Of a stretch of DNA of 33,613 bases, positions 30,970-33,613 are shown in pieces. Positions within the stretch are counted from its first letter, which is position 1, and the number at the start of each line of letters is the position of its first letter. A program made the translations under genes and the position numbers. Source of the stretch: Mucilaginibacter sp. UBA4741 (lineage in GTDB: Bacteria; Bacteroidota; Bacteroidia; Sphingobacteriales; Sphingobacteriaceae); assembly GCA_002403905.1 (NCBI GenBank), contig DHIR01000228.1:1-33613 (forward strand), given 5' to 3'. The notes below the pieces were generated by a model. That model was given only the letters and a program-made list of their open reading frames with translations. It had not been told where the DNA came from and searched no databases.

Positions 30970-31752
30970 ATGGAAAAGTATACTACTACCTGGCGTTTAT
31001 TTTATAGTATAGGGATAATAGGTATTGCCGTTCAGCAATTAATATTGAGCAGCCTTATGCCGGTAATTGTGCCGTCAAGCATCCCTTTTTTATCCGGTTG
31101 TATATCCTGTATCTGGCTGGTTAGTGTTTTTATGATTGTGACAGCGGGTTTGGCTACCGGTTTTAGTAAACACGCACGCACCGCGGCTTTACTGCTGGGT
31201 GCTTTTTTATTACTGTTGTTTATAACCATGCATCTGCCTTGCCAGGTTCAAAATAATTGGCGTTTCCTGGCCGGATGGTCAAATCCACTTAAAATATTAG
31301 CGTTGAGTGGCGGGGCGTTTGTGGTGGCGGGGTCATTGCCAACAGATGGTGGTCAAAACGGGTTTACGACGGTTTTGGCTAAACTCATTCCGTATGGAAA
31401 GTGTCTTTTCGCGATAGATATTTTGGTGGCCGGTATAATGCACTTTTTCTACATGCCGTTTGTGGCTATGCTGGTACAGGCATGGCTACCCTGGCATACC
31501 TTCTGGGGATATTTGGCAGGGGTTGCGTTGATTGCAAGTGCGATAGGTATCATCTTCAATATTAAACGACAGCTAGCCGCTAATTTATTGGGGATAATCA
31601 TATTTATATGGCTGATAACCCTGCACATCCCCCGCGCTATTGTCGACCCGATCACCGGCAACGGTAACGAAATTGTAAGCGTGTTTGAGGCACTGGCATT
31701 TAGCGGCATAGCCTTTTTAATTGCCGCCAATCCCAGGCAAAAAAACAGCTAG
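30970..31752 (+). CDS. DoxX-like multi-pass membrane protein
   Basis: 260 aa with about seven to eight hydrophobic helices and no signal peptide. It looks like two four-helix halves: residues ~8-122 (TWRLFYSIGIIGIAVQQLIL ... LKILALSGGAFVVAG) and ~138-255 (IPYGKCLFAIDILVAGIMHF ... FEALAFSGIAFLIAAN). Each half contains a short HLP or HIP turn (ITMHLPCQ, ITLHIPRA), as in DoxX/DoxD-like proteins. The function of such proteins is mostly unknown; some are redox-linked. The stop abuts the stop of the convergent VOC gene with no gap. Confidence 0.75.
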   Translation: MEKYTTTWRLFYSIGIIGIAVQQLILSSLMPVIVPSSIPFLSGCISCIWLVSVFMIVTAGLATGFSKHARTAALLLGAFLLLLFITMHLPCQVQNNWRFLAGWSNPLKILALSGGAFVVAGSLPTDGGQNGFTTVLAKLIPYGKCLFAIDILVAGIMHFFYMPFVAMLVQAWLPWHTFWGYLAGVALIASAIGIIFNIKRQLAANLLGIIIFIWLITLHIPRAIVDPITGNGNEIVSVFEALAFSGIAFLIAANPRQKNS

Positions 31753-32139
31753 TTATTCTTTGCCCAGTACCGATAAAATATTGCCTGCCGGATATTTAAA
31801 CCAGGCTATATCAGGTCCGTGGCCGTTGCCGCGCACAATGCCTTTTTTGTCGGTTTTCATGTATTCGCTGCCGTATTGCTCAAACACAATTCCTTTTGCT
31901 ATAAGTGCGTCTACGGCTTTTTCAAGATCGGCCACCGGAAAGTTGAGTACGGTAAAAGTTGCCGGCTCGTGGTTGGGTTTTGGATAAACCATAATGTTGG
32001 TACTGCCCGTTACGTGCAGCTCAATTAATCCCATTGGGTTATCACTTACTTCTAAACCTAAAACTTTGGTATAAAATTTTTTGGCTGCCTGTAAATCGTT
32101 TACAGAAAAACTGCTGAATGCTTTTGAATCCTTAAACAT
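31753..32139 (-). CDS. VOC-family (glyoxalase/bleomycin resistance) protein
   Basis: 128-aa protein with the paired beta-alpha-beta-beta-beta modules of the VOC superfamily: [22 protein letters not shown], then the GLIELHVTG strand, and the second module [23 protein letters not shown] ending in [16 protein letters not shown]. Members bind a divalent metal and catalyse isomerisation, ring cleavage or drug binding. The H...E metal residues are only partly recognisable here (E42 in IELHV, and Asp rather than His near the start), so catalysis is uncertain. Transcribed alone. Confidence 0.85.
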   Translation of the reverse strand: MFKDSKAFSSFSVNDLQAAKKFYTKVLGLEVSDNPMGLIELHVTGSTNIMVYPKPNHEPATFTVLNFPVADLEKAVDALIAKGIVFEQYGSEYMKTDKKGIVRGNGHGPDIAWFKYPAGNILSVLGKE

Positions 32140-32278
32140 AATTTTTGTTTTTTGCTAAGTTACTTTTGTTTAGGCTGAGACGTAATGGTTATAATAGCCA
32201 ATTGTAAAGGGCATACAAGACATTAACAGACCAATTACTAATTGGTTTTTTTAATGATATTTGCCATAGACCACTTAA

Positions 32279-33457
32279 ATGAAAAGAATACTACCTACTA
32301 TCGTTATCGCGCAATTTTTTTGTACTTCGGTATGGTTTGCCGGCAATGCCATTATGGGGGATATTGCCAAACAACTAAACTTAGAGCCAACCTACCTGGC
32401 CCACCTAACCAGCGCGGTACAATTAGGCTTTATTACCGGCACGCTGATATTTGCCATACTAAGTATAGCCGACAGATTCTCGCCGGTTAAAGTTTTCTTT
32501 ACCTGCGCGCTGATAGCTGCTGTTATTAACCTTGGCGCGAGTATAGCTAATATAACCCCCGGAACGCTGATGCTATGCCGGTTCTGCACCGGTTTTTTCC
32601 TGGCAGGGATTTACCCTGTGGGGATGAAAATAGCGTCTGACCATTACCAGCAAGGCTTGGGCAAGTCACTAGGCTTTTTGGTAGGGGCATTGGTATTGGG
32701 CACAGCATTTCCACACTTATTAAAAAGCATGACGGCGGCTTTGCCATGGAAATATGTGATCTACTCAACCTCGTTACTATCAGCCATTGGCGGATGTGCT
32801 ATGTTACTATTAGTGCTGGACGGACCGGGCCGCAAACAAAACCAAAAGCTAAACTTCGCCGGGTTTTTAAATGGGTTTACTGATAAAAAATTCAGGGCCG
32901 CAGCGTTTGGCTATTTCGGCCACATGTGGGAGCTATATGCTTTCTGGGCGTTTGTGCCGGTGATATTAGCAACCTATAAAGTGCATTATCCAATGGTTGA
33001 TATCAATATTCCTTTACTGTCGTTTTTGGTGATTGCTGTTGGCAGTATATCCTGCGCTTTAAGTGGGATGTTATCGCAGCGTTTTGGGGTAAAAAGAATG
33101 GCAACTATCGCTTTATTTACTTCGTGCTTGTGTTGTATTATTTCGCCGTTGCTATTGTTTAGCACTGCTACGCTTGCCTTTATCGTTTTCTTGTTTATTT
33201 GGAGCATGGCCGTAATTGCCGATTCGCCTTTGTTTTCCACCCTTGTAGCTCAAAATGCGCCTGCGGTATCTAAAGGTTCGTCATTAACTATTGTAAACTG
33301 CATTGGGTTTGCTATTACCATCATCAGCATACAATTAATTAACGCTTTGCGTACAGTGGAGAACGCGCAATATATTTATGTGCTGTTGGCTATTGGGCCG
33401 GTATTGGGATTGATTGCTTCGCTGAAAAAATCTCATATTAATAATTCGGTATCGTGA
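32279..33457 (+). CDS. MFS transporter
   Basis: 392-aa inner-membrane protein with about 11-12 hydrophobic segments. The first half has the MFS motif-A-like loop SIADRFSPVKVF and CRFCTGFFLAGIYPVGMKI with DHYQQGLGKSLGFLVGALVLG. The second half starts after a polar loop (DGPGRKQNQKL) with FRAAAFGYFGHMWELYAFWAFVP and repeats the pattern with SGMLSQRFGVKRM. The family includes nitrate/nitrite-like and drug transporters; the substrate cannot be told. A GATATTTG (32256-32263) one base off the -7 consensus lies 15 nt upstream. Confidence 0.88.
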   Translation: MKRILPTIVIAQFFCTSVWFAGNAIMGDIAKQLNLEPTYLAHLTSAVQLGFITGTLIFAILSIADRFSPVKVFFTCALIAAVINLGASIANITPGTLMLCRFCTGFFLAGIYPVGMKIASDHYQQGLGKSLGFLVGALVLGTAFPHLLKSMTAALPWKYVIYSTSLLSAIGGCAMLLLVLDGPGRKQNQKLNFAGFLNGFTDKKFRAAAFGYFGHMWELYAFWAFVPVILATYKVHYPMVDINIPLLSFLVIAVGSISCALSGMLSQRFGVKRMATIALFTSCLCCIISPLLLFSTATLAFIVFLFIWSMAVIADSPLFSTLVAQNAPAVSKGSSLTIVNCIGFAITIISIQLINALRTVENAQYIYVLLAIGPVLGLIASLKKSHINNSVS

Positions 33458-33520
33458 GATAGAAAGAGCATACTAGCAATTAAACTATATTTTAGCTATT
33501 TTATTTAAATAAGAATAAAT

Positions 33521-33562
33521 AAATATGCTTATTTTCTATTTATTTATAAAATAAGCATATTT
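33521..33562 (+). terminator. Terminator-like 15-bp inverted repeat after the MFS gene
   Basis: AAATATGCTTATTTT (33521-33535) and AAAATAAGCATATTT (33548-33562) are exact inverted copies around a 12-nt loop, followed by GTTTTTAT. AT-rich but perfect. Confidence 0.6.
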
Positions 33563-33585
33563 GTTTTTATAAAAATATTAAAGTG

Positions 33586-33613
33586 ATGAGTATCAAGCTA
33601 AAACCTATTTCTT
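33586..33613 (+). CDS. Possible start of a further gene, cut by the window end
   Basis: ATG at 33586 opens a frame MSIKLKPIS that runs off the end. It follows the hairpin at 33521-33562 at a distance typical for a new transcription unit. Too short to identify. Confidence 0.35.

Noticed and set aside
1..33613. tRNA, rRNA or riboswitch genes
   Set aside because: I looked for T-loop motifs, rRNA-like sequence and common riboswitch cores and saw none. A covariance-model scan would be needed to exclude divergent small RNAs.

Overview
The window reads as chromosomal DNA of a Bacteroidota bacterium, most likely a Sphingobacteriaceae member of the Mucilaginibacter/Pedobacter kind. This rests on protein character (secreted Lys/Asn-rich proteins, head GIN/DUF2807 beta-helix protein, secreted M1 peptidase, ThuA and Dabb proteins, a short orphan ECF sigma factor). 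It also rests on several exact TAnnTTTG -7 promoter motifs, the near absence of strong Shine-Dalgarno sequences, and several families of small palindromic intergenic repeats. The genus is an inference. No rRNA, tRNA, transposase, integrase, phage or CRISPR array is visible.

Layout. 1-3.5 kb: tadA, a Mn-type superoxide dismutase, then a two-gene redox operon (zinc-free MDR oxidoreductase plus a PaaE-like flavin/2Fe-2S reductase). 3.5-8.1 kb: a YfiT-like DinB hydrolase, a secreted short FAD oxidoreductase, a Dabb protein, a HAD phosphatase and a CRY-DASH photolyase. 8.1-12.6 kb: a 33-codon mini-ORF and the 2-oxoglutarate dehydrogenase genes odhA-odhB. 12.7-16.0 kb: a DinB protein and an operon of a GT39 membrane glycosyltransferase with a beta-rich exported protein. 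16.1-18.6 kb: head GIN protein and M1 metallopeptidase. 18.7-22.6 kb: lpdA (E3), threonine synthase and an exported sugar isomerase-like TIM barrel.

22.6-25.7 kb is the accessory part. It holds repeat-filled DNA with a 42-bp tandem array, a 56-aa exported Lys/Cys peptide, a 465-aa exported protein of unknown family, and a nucleotidyltransferase/small-protein pair that resembles a toxin-antitoxin module. 25.9-33.6 kb returns to core-like genes: murB, an orphan ECF sigma factor, ThuA-GDPD, a PLP dehydratase-RidA operon, a DoxX-like membrane protein, a VOC protein, an MFS transporter and the probable start of one more gene.

Functional links visible here: odhA (E1), odhB (E2) and lpdA (E3) together supply the 2-oxoglutarate dehydrogenase complex, although E3 lies about 6 kb from E2. 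The PLP dehydratase is followed after 6 nt by RidA, which clears the reactive enamine/imine such enzymes release. Most convergent gene pairs are separated by snap-back repeats or hairpins that could terminate both transcripts, while two pairs have abutting or overlapping stop codons. I found no clear new biological system. The best leads are the 22.6-25.7 kb island, the nested palindrome in the repeat after odhB, the two small ORFs, and the nucleotidyltransferase pair.
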